From a virus, in IMG/VR virus record IMGVR_UViG_3300002161_000006, positions 48,716 to 78,389 of that record: DNA of 29,674 nucleotides; one strand, written 5' to 3'. The translations under genes were made by a program, and so were the position numbers. The notes under the pieces were generated by a model. The model did not search any database and was not told the DNA's origin. It worked only from the letters and a program-made list of their open reading frames with translations. Below, piece after piece: positions 11,101 to 18,588 of this stretch; position 1 is the stretch's first letter; every line of letters starts with the position of its first letter.

Positions 11101-13891
11101 TGGGTCAACGTACAGATTAGTTTCAAATTTTGCATACCAAACATTTGATACAAGTCTGCTATCTCCTCAGATTGTTTCATCACATTCGCTTCAGATACCA
11201 GACGGTTCTGCCTGGTCAAAGTTGCTGTATTCATACTGGGGTCAAGTTATTGGCAACCAGATTCTAATGCTTTCACAATCAACGCGCTATGGTTCACGAT
11301 TTGTTTTAGCGCAGTTTAGCACTACAGAATTCAAGTCTGCAGCAATAACCAATGATACGCTCAAGCTTGATAGCCCATCTGCTGTTCTTGACCCACAAAA
11401 TGCTGTTGGTGTTCCAGCATCTGTTGCAGCAAACTGGGCTCCTGGAAACTTTGGCGTAACTGTTGCCAGCGGAGTTCCAACCTATTATCACTGCGCGCCT
11501 GGCCAGACAGTTTATACGATTACTGCATCAGGAGTTTCGCGTCTTTATACGTCTGCTGGTATTTCAATGCCAGCAATTCCTTCTACTATTTCAGGAATTT
11601 CAGGAATTGTTAATCAAAACGTAATTTCCTGGAACTTAAGCGTTGGTGCTCCTATATTTTGGGCAGTAGTTCGTTCTTCTACTGGTCAAGCATACGTTGC
11701 AAAGTGCACTTCAGGCTCTTGGACAATTCCTGGCGCAAATATAGCACAGGCTGAAATAGATGCTGGTAAAAGTAATCGAGGCGATACGTCAAACTCGATA
11801 TATTTTGATACCGGTGGGTCTGCACTGTTAACACAAAACGGGCGTTTTATGTTTGGTGGTGCCGTACCTTTTACCGGTGGCACTTATTGGATCTATACTA
11901 GCTACAACGTAAATACGAATGTCAGCACTTCAGGTGTTCCAAGCAGCGCGTTCGCTAATATAGCAACAGCACCAGCAACGTATAAGTCTGCTGGTGGTTA
12001 TCCAGGCGGAACATTTGGATATAGCACTACTTTGGGATATTATTGGTATCTTGCAACTGGTGTTTATGATGCTGCATATTTCTGCTCTTCTCGTGATATT
12101 CGTACTGGGGCGTCAGTTACTGAAGATGAATGGGCAACAGCATCATCTACGCGTTTCCAGACATATATTACAACTGAGTCAGCGACTGGACTGGTAGCGT
12201 ATATTTCTTCATATCCTCTTTTCATTGGTGGATATTATTGTGTTACACCCACGCAATCTATTGCACTTACTGCTTCAGCAGTAAATTACGTGTATGCAAC
12301 AAAGGATAGCGCAGATAGATCAACCGTTCTTATATCTGCTTCAACAACGCTATTACCATCATCATTCTCTCGTGTGCTATTGGCAACAATTACGACTAAT
12401 GCAACAAACATTACATCACAGATCACATATCCAATAATTCAAAAGGATGCTGTCGAAGATTTATCCAACGTATCTATATCTGGAAAAGCAATTGGTGATG
12501 CACTAACTTGGAACGGTACTACTTGGACTAATTCTGTAGTTAGTTCTTTAGTATCTGGAACACCCAATAATACTCCCAATACCATAGTTTCAAGAGATGG
12601 GACAGGCAACTTTAGCGCAGGGACTATCACTGCAAATCTAACTGGCACAGCTTCAAATGCAACTGGCTTAAGTGGAATCACTTCTGCACTGGGGCAACCA
12701 GTGCAGCCTGCAACAATAAGTTCTATTTTGGGTCAAGACACTAACGGTTCGCTATATCGATATAACCTCACTGCCCTGGGTGCATTTGGAATTCTAACAA
12801 CTTCCAACTACAACTCATATGCACCTACTCTAACTGGCACTGGTGCTTCAGGCACCTGGTCAATCAACGTAACAGGTAATGCAGACACAGCAACAACGTT
12901 GCAAACAGCAAGAACCATAAATGGTACATCATTCAATGGTTCCGCCAATATTACAATTACTGCTAATACGCCAAATTCAGTCACATTTAACAATGGTGGC
13001 GCTGGCGATACATCTGGATCTACTTTCAATGGCAGTGTTGCTAGAACTATTTCATACAATACATTAGGCGCCCCATCAACAACTGGCACTAACGCATCTG
13101 GTACCTGGGGCATCAGCATTCTGGGAAGCGCTGCTACGCTAACTACGTCAAGATTTATTAATGGTACATTATTTAACGGGGGTGCAAGCATCAATTTCTT
13201 TGATGCTTTTGATTCAGGGGTGGCATCACCTAGTCCAACATCACTTACCGCAAATACTATCAGGGGGTTTGATGCTTACAGCAGCACAGATTTCCCAGGA
13301 GCCTACTATACGGGTCTTACAATTAATGGTGCAGCAGGAGTACGTTCTGCGCAACTTGCCTTCAACTGGAATTCAGAAGAGGCTGCACCAACACTAGTAT
13401 ATTTTAGAACAAATGATGATACCAGCGACGCACCTACCTGGAGTGCGTGGAGAAGAATTCTTGTAGATGGTACTACAGCAACATTTGCAAATGGTTCTTT
13501 AGCCGCACCGTCAATTGCATTTGCCGATGAAACAACTCTTGGCTTCTATCGCACAACTGGAACAATCAACGCAACTGGCAACTTCATTGCAACTGGAAAC
13601 GTTGGCGCTTTCTCTGATGAACGTATTAAGAAGAACATTCAACCAATTGAGAGCGCACTTTCAAAGGTTCAGCAGATCAATGGTGTAAGTTTCGAGCGTG
13701 TTGATGATACATCAGGAAAGAGATATGTTGGTGTAATTGCTCAGCAGGTCGAAAGAGTTCTTCCTGAGGTAGTTGAACAAAACAATGATGGAATGAAGTC
13801 AGTTGCCTACGGAAATATGGTTGGTCTTCTTGTTGAAGCAATTAAGGAACTCAAGGCTGAAATTGAGGAACTGAAGAAGAATAGGGGTTAA
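8162..13891 (+). CDS. Giant tail fibre protein (1909 aa) with S74 chaperone and a large unique insert
   Basis: Second long fibre. The N-terminus (MLIDRPQITETSFIENAVV, then NPDIGELFYNTTDQKLMVYSGTSW) is a common phage fibre start. Residues ~68-230 carry repeats of LHLTSSQNTLLDNLTASAAELNYMV-type sequence. Residues ~264-410 hold the KDYVDNTVQGLSWKQAV / NDRVLVKGQ fibre module shared with the gene at 1747. Residues ~640-1425 are a ~785-residue segment with no repeat to the other fibres, rich in Tyr, Trp and short beta-strand patterns and containing most of the protein's Cys residues; it may be a beta-propeller-like receptor-binding region (inference). The shared fibre module returns at ~1550-1650. 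The C-terminus is a peptidase S74 chaperone with AFSDERIK (Ser1818, Lys1823), VGVIAQQVERVLPEVV and a final Lys/Glu coiled coil. The upstream ribosome site is weak (AGAGAC). Confidence 0.92.
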   Translation: MLIDRPQITETSFIENAVVASGATNPANPDIGELFYNTTDQKLMVYSGTSWVEAGSTGIAAHEANAALHLTSSQNTLLDNLTASAAELNYMVGVTSSVQTQIDTTNINLANEVTRATTAENSLQLQITNNGSSFTTHIGDASLHLTSSQNTLLDNLTASATELNYMVGVTSSVQTQINSANTNLTNHAGDASLHLTSGQNTLLDGITVSSGEVNQLAGISQTTTIQNQLNARLKLDGTTTMTGNLAMGSNRITGLGAPVDATDAVNKDYVDNTVQGLSWKQAVVVATVADITLSGLQTIEGVTLATNDRVLVKGQTNLSENGIWLASSGAWTRASDANTSAELDGAAVFVQRGATVADSAWVQVNEIATLGISSIVWSRFAASGGLNAGNGIDVTGAVISVKNGNGLAFSGSSLVVNTTSDLTFSGTQLALPNTGVTAGTYGSSTSIPSFTVDAKGRITSASTTSAVGTFQAADADLDALAALSTTGIIVKTGAGTAATRTLEVDTNTGLSILYADGTAGNPKIATNATSSNVSSTIVARDAAGNFSAGTITASLSGTATNATYATSAGSAATATDATNASYATTAGTATNATYATSAGSAATATDATNAANVPWTGVSGKPTTIAGYGLTDAASISLMNSSDYLNLPPLAGVLRDNNVPLYSDFKFSQGSWNTSTFTWVDSEGKQVKYYSTTSPLSYSNMFRAYRYSDSDSWIFDNEPVTVGFALGTEKVGRILNMGTNYAVVQLFTVALPEALTRTVIVTTGGSSDSADWTILADVSSINSSRNRANYLVVPTASGTRILVVYTVSEDVYLTVYDTSLNVLRTQLLYEALVMMNTTDTLGQGRVAPAANAVSLFNYSGAGCTYPSTWDPFNQKFHMHCSSYYVWTSATGTANGQGFGVSISWSIPKTWIESGVGTPTNLIPIKSGSYRYNLLPDSTWGTQTGGMSNSWTGGQNVSLITDEYSGQIIATSKGSFDSSSTGSTYRLVSNFAYQTFDTSLLSPQIVSSHSLQIPDGSAWSKLLYSYWGQVIGNQILMLSQSTRYGSRFVLAQFSTTEFKSAAITNDTLKLDSPSAVLDPQNAVGVPASVAANWAPGNFGVTVASGVPTYYHCAPGQTVYTITASGVSRLYTSAGISMPAIPSTISGISGIVNQNVISWNLSVGAPIFWAVVRSSTGQAYVAKCTSGSWTIPGANIAQAEIDAGKSNRGDTSNSIYFDTGGSALLTQNGRFMFGGAVPFTGGTYWIYTSYNVNTNVSTSGVPSSAFANIATAPATYKSAGGYPGGTFGYSTTLGYYWYLATGVYDAAYFCSSRDIRTGASVTEDEWATASSTRFQTYITTESATGLVAYISSYPLFIGGYYCVTPTQSIALTASAVNYVYATKDSADRSTVLISASTTLLPSSFSRVLLATITTNATNITSQITYPIIQKDAVEDLSNVSISGKAIGDALTWNGTTWTNSVVSSLVSGTPNNTPNTIVSRDGTGNFSAGTITANLTGTASNATGLSGITSALGQPVQPATISSILGQDTNGSLYRYNLTALGAFGILTTSNYNSYAPTLTGTGASGTWSINVTGNADTATTLQTARTINGTSFNGSANITITANTPNSVTFNNGGAGDTSGSTFNGSVARTISYNTLGAPSTTGTNASGTWGISILGSAATLTTSRFINGTLFNGGASINFFDAFDSGVASPSPTSLTANTIRGFDAYSSTDFPGAYYTGLTINGAAGVRSAQLAFNWNSEEAAPTLVYFRTNDDTSDAPTWSAWRRILVDGTTATFANGSLAAPSIAFADETTLGFYRTTGTINATGNFIATGNVGAFSDERIKKNIQPIESALSKVQQINGVSFERVDDTSGKRYVGVIAQQVERVLPEVVEQNNDGMKSVAYGNMVGLLVEAIKELKAEIEELKKNRG
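8363..8688 (+). repeat. 101-bp direct repeat pair in the fibre N-terminal region
   Basis: Positions 8363-8463 and 8588-8688 are the same apart from two substitutions, with a period of 225 bp. They encode the LHLTSSQNTLLDNLTAS...ELNYMVGVTSSVQTQ unit. A third, more diverged start of the unit lies near 8738. Confidence 0.9.
9828..9991 (+). repeat. Perfect 74-bp direct repeat, period 90 bp
   Basis: Copies at 9828-9901 and 9918-9991 are identical and separated by 16 bp. They encode GTATNATYATSAGSAATATD-type Ala/Thr-rich sequence just before the large unique insert of the 1909-aa fibre. Identity over 74 bp implies a recent tandem duplication or ongoing conversion; the 90-bp period preserves the frame. 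Confidence 0.95.
12806..13125 (+). repeat. Fibre module repeat, copy C
   Basis: Copy of the ~320-bp module seen at 4684 and 5944, but in the neighbouring 1909-aa fibre gene. It is more diverged in its centre (NNGGAGDTSGSTFNGSVART) than copies A and B are from each other. It links the two fibre genes as potential recombination partners. Confidence 0.85.
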
Positions 13892-13896
13892 GCACT

Positions 13897-14868
13897 ATGC
13901 CTGTTCCTTCAGGTCCGCTAAGTCTTGGTAATATTCAGACAGAGTACGGTGGCTCAAATCCGGCGTCGTTGTCTGAGTACTACAGAGGTGCTTCATCCAG
14001 TTCTACGGTACCAAATCAAACATCTGCTGGGACTTATGGTACAATTCCCACGTCTGGTGCAATTTCAATGGGTACTTTTAGGAGCAAGGGCAAGTTCGTA
14101 TTTAATGCCACAATTTCCACAAACACAACTGACTATAATATTTCAAGTGCTGCAACCTCAGCGGGTTGGGATGGCAGTGAAACACTTATTGCTTCAGTAA
14201 CAATCAATGCTGGCGTATATGTTTATGCCACAACGACTTCTGCATATGCATTAGATACTGGAAGCAGTTTTCCAGGTGGTCACTATATTGCAATTACAAA
14301 CAATGGGTTAATAGTTGGAAGGGGCGGGGCTGGCGGAACAGGTGGTGGTTCCAATGCGTCATCTGCACTTGCCGCTGTTGCTGGAAGTGCTGGTGGTCCT
14401 GCGCTAAGAGCACAGGTTGCTGTCGAAGTTACCAACAATGGCACCATTGGTGGTGGAGGTGGTGGTGGTGGAGGTGGTGCATCTGTATGGTTGGCAGATG
14501 GTGACAAGTCAGGCACTACTACATACAGCGCCTCTGGTGGAGGGGGCGGGGGAGGGCGTGCAAATGGCACGGCAGGTGTCAGAGGAACAGCGGCGGGTAC
14601 TGATATTATAGCAAATAATGGTGCTAATGGAACTGCTGGTGCTCTTACAACCGTTGGGGCTGGTGGTGCAGGCTCAACGGGCTTTGGATGGGCAGGAGGG
14701 AATGGTGGTGCTGGTGGTGCTCTAGGCACTGCAGGCTCTTCTGGTCTTGCATCGACTGGTGGAACAAGCGGTGGTGTGGGGGCTGGAGGTGGTGGAGGTG
14801 CTGCAGTTGTTGGAAATGCAAATATTACGTGGGTGGTAACTGGCACTAGGCTGGGCGCCCTTACATAA
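13897..14868 (+). CDS. Glycine-rich tail adhesin paralogue 1 (323 aa)
   Basis: First of three tandem paralogues. It opens with the shared N-terminal motif SGPLSLGNIQTEYGGSNPAS..EYYRG, probably the docking part. Residues ~60-150 are a beta-rich segment (NATISTNTTDYNI, SVTINAGVYVYA). From about residue 145 to the end it is Gly/Ala-rich with a run of ten Gly at 185-194 and a second run near 215, ending in GNANITWVVTG. Such runs resemble the polyglycine-II helices of phage tail-tip adhesins (for example the gp38 type of T-even-like phages); this is analogy, not a demonstrated homology. Unlike its two neighbours it stops right after the glycine domain. It follows the 1909-aa fibre after 5 nt with TAGGGG as ribosome site and has no promoter of its own. 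Confidence 0.85.
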   Translation: MPVPSGPLSLGNIQTEYGGSNPASLSEYYRGASSSSTVPNQTSAGTYGTIPTSGAISMGTFRSKGKFVFNATISTNTTDYNISSAATSAGWDGSETLIASVTINAGVYVYATTTSAYALDTGSSFPGGHYIAITNNGLIVGRGGAGGTGGGSNASSALAAVAGSAGGPALRAQVAVEVTNNGTIGGGGGGGGGGASVWLADGDKSGTTTYSASGGGGGGGRANGTAGVRGTAAGTDIIANNGANGTAGALTTVGAGGAGSTGFGWAGGNGGAGGALGTAGSSGLASTGGTSGGVGAGGGGGAAVVGNANITWVVTGTRLGALT

Positions 14869-14874
14869 TATTCA

Positions 14875-14882
14875 GATAAATA
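14875..14882 (+). promoter_or_regulatory. T4-like late promoter (GATAAATA)
   Basis: GATAAATA has one mismatch to TATAAATA and begins 33 nt before the ATG at 14908, fitting the spacing seen at 1713, 8128 and 18203. It sits in the 39-bp gap between two adhesin genes. Confidence 0.55.
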
Positions 14883-14907
14883 TTACACTTCCAGAATAAA
14901 GTCAAAA

Positions 14908-16680
14908 ATGACCTTACCAACCTCAGGACCTATAACATTATTAGATATTCAAACTGAGTTTGGTGGCTCTAATCCTATCTACCTCAATGAATACTACCGT
15001 GGTGGCACCTATGTTCCTGCAGGCACATCTGCAGGAACTGGTTCATTTCAAGACGCGCCTTTGACATACGCTGCTCCTGCACAAATTGCAGCCAGCAGTA
15101 CCATTCAAATGTCTATGTTCAGGGGAACAAGTGCAGTAGTGCCATTTGTATTGAACGTTGTTGTATCTACAAATACCACCAATTTCACAATGAGAAACCG
15201 AGCCATATCTGCTGGCTGGGACCAGACAAGCCCGCTCATTATGACGGTCACCATAAATGCTGGGGTTACGGTAGGTGCATCTGACACAATAAATTCAGCA
15301 TTTAGAACAAAATTACTTGGCAACCCTGCTTTTCCTGTAGGCTCTAGCCTTACGCTAATAAACAACGGCACGATTGCTGGAGCGGGTGGTATTGGTGGAG
15401 GTGGCGCTGTAGTAGCGTCTGAGGCATCTGTAGGAACAGGAATATCAGGCAACAGTGGTGGAAGAGCCCTGCAGGCACTAGACCCCCTCTTTGTTACCAA
15501 TAATGGGACTATTGGTGGTGGTGGTGGAGGAGGTGGAGGTGGTGGCGCTCTTGTAGTAATTACAGATGGGAAACTTGGCATAAGCGCTGGCTACGGTGGT
15601 GGTGGCGGTGGTGGCGGTCAAGCAGTTTTGTTGATTGCTAATAATTTTGGTCCTGGTGGAACCGTTGCCGGCTGTGATTCGAACACACCAGGTGATGCAG
15701 GCACTAATGGAACAGTATCTACTGCTGGTTTAGGTGGCGCTGGTGCAACTGCTGGTGGAAGCAAAACTGCTGGATCTGGAGGTGCGGGTGGTACTCTTGG
15801 CCAGCCTGGCCAGCCGGGCAGATCAGTAACTGGTGGTTCTTTGGGCGGAGCAGGTGGTGCTGCTGGACCAGCAATTGAAGGAAATGCAAATATTACTTGG
15901 GGCAACTTTGGAACAATTCTAGGTTCTGGCTGGACATCTCCATATTCTCTTTCAGCCAACGTAAATCCGGTGAATGAAGGGTCAAGCGTAACTATATCAT
16001 TGATTGGAACTGGAATTAGTGGCACAAATGTTCCATACACAATTACTGGGGTGTCCTCAGCAGATATCAGCGGGGCTGCACTGTCAGGAAATTTTGTAGT
16101 AGGAACAACACCAACTCAGGTCATTACTCTTGCTGCAGATGGTATAACAGAAGGAACTGAAACAATGACAGTTGCACTAACTCCTCCATCCGGACAGACT
16201 TCTTCACCATTAGTGGCAGTAACTGTAAATGATACATCATTTGGGGCTGGACAGGTATTACCTAGCGCGTCAAGCACTTGGCAAATTGAAAATACTACAG
16301 TTTATCCAGCAACTGCACAGACAAATATTCATTTTAGATCTTATGGCGATACTGAATATCCAAACGGAGGAGTTTTATCTGGAAGCAATTGGTTCACCGT
16401 TACTACTCCAGGAATAGGATCATCTTACTGGATTAGATTTACCGTAAATTCTGGCACTGTACCGCAGGGTTCTCCAGTAAATACTTGGATATCACTGAGT
16501 ATAGCGCCAAGTTGGTACATCCAGTCTACTATGACGATAGCACAGAATAACGGTGGAATGACTTTAACAAAACAAACAGAATTTACTATAGACATAGCAT
16601 CAAATTCAACAGGAACAAATATAGTAGCAACTCACACTGGTAATACCTTCTATGCAGAACAGGTATCGTCGTTGCTATAA
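14908..16680 (+). CDS. Glycine-rich tail adhesin paralogue 2 with Calx-beta domain (590 aa)
   Basis: N-terminus MTLPTSGPITLLDIQTEFGG with NEYYRGG matches its neighbours. Residues ~75-160 are the shared beta segment (NVVVSTNTTNFTM, TVTINAGVTV). The glycine-rich region spans ~165-340, with eleven Gly at 203-213, and ends in EGNANITWG. Residues ~346-445 look like a Calx-beta domain: VNEGSSVTISL, then ITEGTETMTVAL and VTVNDTS. The last ~140 residues form a beta domain (STWQIEN...YWIRFTV...STGTNIVATHTGN) also found at the C-terminus of paralogue 3. Calx-beta domains occur in adhesins and may bind calcium, so a Ca-dependent surface interaction is possible (inference). Ribosome site is weak. Confidence 0.85.
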   Translation: MTLPTSGPITLLDIQTEFGGSNPIYLNEYYRGGTYVPAGTSAGTGSFQDAPLTYAAPAQIAASSTIQMSMFRGTSAVVPFVLNVVVSTNTTNFTMRNRAISAGWDQTSPLIMTVTINAGVTVGASDTINSAFRTKLLGNPAFPVGSSLTLINNGTIAGAGGIGGGGAVVASEASVGTGISGNSGGRALQALDPLFVTNNGTIGGGGGGGGGGGALVVITDGKLGISAGYGGGGGGGGQAVLLIANNFGPGGTVAGCDSNTPGDAGTNGTVSTAGLGGAGATAGGSKTAGSGGAGGTLGQPGQPGRSVTGGSLGGAGGAAGPAIEGNANITWGNFGTILGSGWTSPYSLSANVNPVNEGSSVTISLIGTGISGTNVPYTITGVSSADISGAALSGNFVVGTTPTQVITLAADGITEGTETMTVALTPPSGQTSSPLVAVTVNDTSFGAGQVLPSASSTWQIENTTVYPATAQTNIHFRSYGDTEYPNGGVLSGSNWFTVTTPGIGSSYWIRFTVNSGTVPQGSPVNTWISLSIAPSWYIQSTMTIAQNNGGMTLTKQTEFTIDIASNSTGTNIVATHTGNTFYAEQVSSLL

Positions 16681-16694
16681 TTAGGAGATTTTAA

Positions 16695-18173
16695 ATGACA
16701 CTACCTTCATCAGGTCCTATTTCATTTCTAGATATTCAGAATGAATTTGGCGGGTCTAATCCAATTGGATTAGATGAATACTACCGGGGTGGGTCATATG
16801 TTCCTGTAGGTACTGCCGCAGGAACCGGGTCATCGCAAACTGCACCCCTAACTCCTGTTGCTCCAGTTCAAATTACCACTGGCGGTACTATCCAACTCTC
16901 AATGTTCCGTGGAACTACAGCAATAGTTCCATTCGTTCTAAACGTTGTCATATCTTCACTTACTGAAGACTTCAATATGAGAAGTTATGCTCTTGCAAAT
17001 GGATGGGATGGAACCTCTCCACTTAATATGAGCGTAACCATCAACACCGGAGTTACAGTATCATCTTCATCAACTTCTACTCCAGCATTCACAACTAAAA
17101 CTGCAGGAGATCCTACATTCCCAGTTGGTTCAAGTTTGACGCTGTTGAATAATGGAATAATTGCTGGTCGTGGTGGTGCTGGTGGTGTAGGTGCTAATGT
17201 AGTCAATGTGACAACTTTGACTAACGGTGGTGCTGGTGGTGTAGGTGGACCTGCACTTGAAGCGCTTGATGCAATTTCAATTACACTTAATGGAGTAATT
17301 GGTGGTGGCGGGGGTGGTGGAGGTGGTGGAGGTGCTGCAATTTATTCCACTGGCGGAAAAGATTCTGTAGATTCTGGTCTATCTGGAGGCGGTGGTGGTG
17401 GTGGACGTTCTATACTTTCTGGTGGAAATGGTGGAGCGCCTGGAACTGTTAATACTTCAACTGGCTCTGGTATTGAAAATGCAATTATTGGAGGCATAGG
17501 TGCAAGTGGAACAGTAACTGCCCCTGGATCAGGGGGAGTTGGTCCTTCTTCAGCAGGTTCTGGTACTACATCAGCAGGTTCTGGTGGATTAGGTGGTGAC
17601 TTAGGACAACCTGGCGCTGCAGGAAGAACGTTAACTGGATCTGTAGGTGGTGCAGGTGGTGCTGCTGGAGCAGCAGTTATTGGAAACTCAAATATTACTT
17701 GGGCCTTTGGCAGTTCTGCAGGAATTTATGGCTCTGGCGGACCTACAGTGGTGGTACCAAGCGGATCAGGAACTTGGCAGGCTTGGAACTTTGCTAGCGG
17801 CTTTTCAGCTACAACTGTTTCTTCTATTATAACATTCTATCCAGGTGGTACAGTTCTACCACTTTTAAGTTGGTACAATAGTGCTCCTAATTACTGGGTT
17901 ACACCGACAGGAGCAGGTGTTGGAAATGACTATTGGATAAAATTTACCTTTATTTCTCTGGATAATGGTGGTGCTACTATTTTAGGAGACGCTTTGAATA
18001 CATGGATGCCGCTTGATATATCACGATCTATCGGTGTTCAAGTATCTGGCTCTGATAATGATGCAACTCTTACTGTAACAGTTCAATTTGCAACTGATTC
18101 TGCTGGAACAAATATCGTTGCCACACACACTGGTGTTACAACAAATGCAATAATCTTCCCAGCAGGCGCTTGA
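16695..18173 (+). CDS. Glycine-rich tail adhesin paralogue 3 (492 aa)
   Basis: Same N-terminal motif (SSGPISFLDIQNEFGG, LDEYYRGG), same beta segment (NVVISSLTEDFNM, SVTINTGVTV) and the eleven-Gly run at exactly the same residues (203-213) as paralogue 2. The glycine region ends in GNSNITWAFG near residue 338. It lacks the Calx-beta domain but has the shared C-terminal beta domain (SGTWQAWNF..NDYWIKFTF..SAGTNIVATHTGV). It follows paralogue 2 after 14 nt, with a good ribosome site (TTAGGAG), so the two are probably co-transcribed. Presumed tail-tip or fibre-tip adhesin. Confidence 0.85.
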   Translation: MTLPSSGPISFLDIQNEFGGSNPIGLDEYYRGGSYVPVGTAAGTGSSQTAPLTPVAPVQITTGGTIQLSMFRGTTAIVPFVLNVVISSLTEDFNMRSYALANGWDGTSPLNMSVTINTGVTVSSSSTSTPAFTTKTAGDPTFPVGSSLTLLNNGIIAGRGGAGGVGANVVNVTTLTNGGAGGVGGPALEALDAISITLNGVIGGGGGGGGGGGAAIYSTGGKDSVDSGLSGGGGGGGRSILSGGNGGAPGTVNTSTGSGIENAIIGGIGASGTVTAPGSGGVGPSSAGSGTTSAGSGGLGGDLGQPGAAGRTLTGSVGGAGGAAGAAVIGNSNITWAFGSSAGIYGSGGPTVVVPSGSGTWQAWNFASGFSATTVSSIITFYPGGTVLPLLSWYNSAPNYWVTPTGAGVGNDYWIKFTFISLDNGGATILGDALNTWMPLDISRSIGVQVSGSDNDATLTVTVQFATDSAGTNIVATHTGVTTNAIIFPAGA

Positions 18174-18202
18174 TTTTTATCTTAAAGGCAGACACCAGCG
18201 AA

Positions 18203-18210
18203 TATAAATA
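18203..18210 (+). promoter_or_regulatory. T4-like late promoter, exact consensus (TATAAATA)
   Basis: Exact match to the T4 late promoter octamer, beginning 35 nt before the ATG at 18238, in a 64-bp non-coding gap. It is the best of four such sites and would drive the 116-aa, cupin-like and desaturase genes. Confidence 0.7.
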
Positions 18211-18237
18211 AAATCAATCATATGATGGAGATCTAAA

Positions 18238-18588
18238 ATGAAGCAATTTGAATGGAAAATTAATCACGTTGAACAAGCGCAGGGAACAATGCTTGTTGAA
18301 TACACCTACAACGGATCTTCAATGGTCTATAACCTACCAGTGCCTCCTGCCGACCAGGACATTGCAGAATGGGTCAAGATGTACGCTCCTGTGTCAGAGT
18401 GGGAAAGATCTGAAGCGCAGTTGGCTGCAGTTGAAGTTGGAATGACAGGCTCGCACGTTATTATTTCTCCTACTGCAGGTGTTGCTCCAGCAAGCGAGGT
18501 ACCTTCTCTTTCAGGTAGCCTGAATGAGGAATACATTCGCGCCGTTGTTTATTCAGTTCTTGAGGAAATGCGGGAAGCACAGGTGTGA
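18238..18588 (+). CDS. Small protein of unknown function (116 aa), late gene
   Basis: Not recognised. The start has GGAG at a good distance and an exact late-promoter octamer 35 nt upstream. It is soluble-looking, with a beta-patterned N-terminal half (FEWKINHVEQAQGTMLVEYTYN), a central helix (DQDIAEWVKMYAPVSEWERSEAQL), a Ser/Pro-rich linker and a C-terminal helix (EEYIRAVVYSVLEEM). Its late promoter and position after adhesins suggest a virion or tail-assembly role, which is inference. It ends in a GTGA overlap with the next gene, implying coupled translation. Confidence 0.75.
   Translation: MKQFEWKINHVEQAQGTMLVEYTYNGSSMVYNLPVPPADQDIAEWVKMYAPVSEWERSEAQLAAVEVGMTGSHVIISPTAGVAPASEVPSLSGSLNEEYIRAVVYSVLEEMREAQV

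Noticed and set aside
14283-14846. Minus-strand proline-rich ORF opposite the first glycine-rich adhesin
   Set aside because: Mirror image of glycine codons (GGN read as CCN); the plus-strand gene has a paralogous protein motif and ribosome site. The same holds for the one at 15105-15581.
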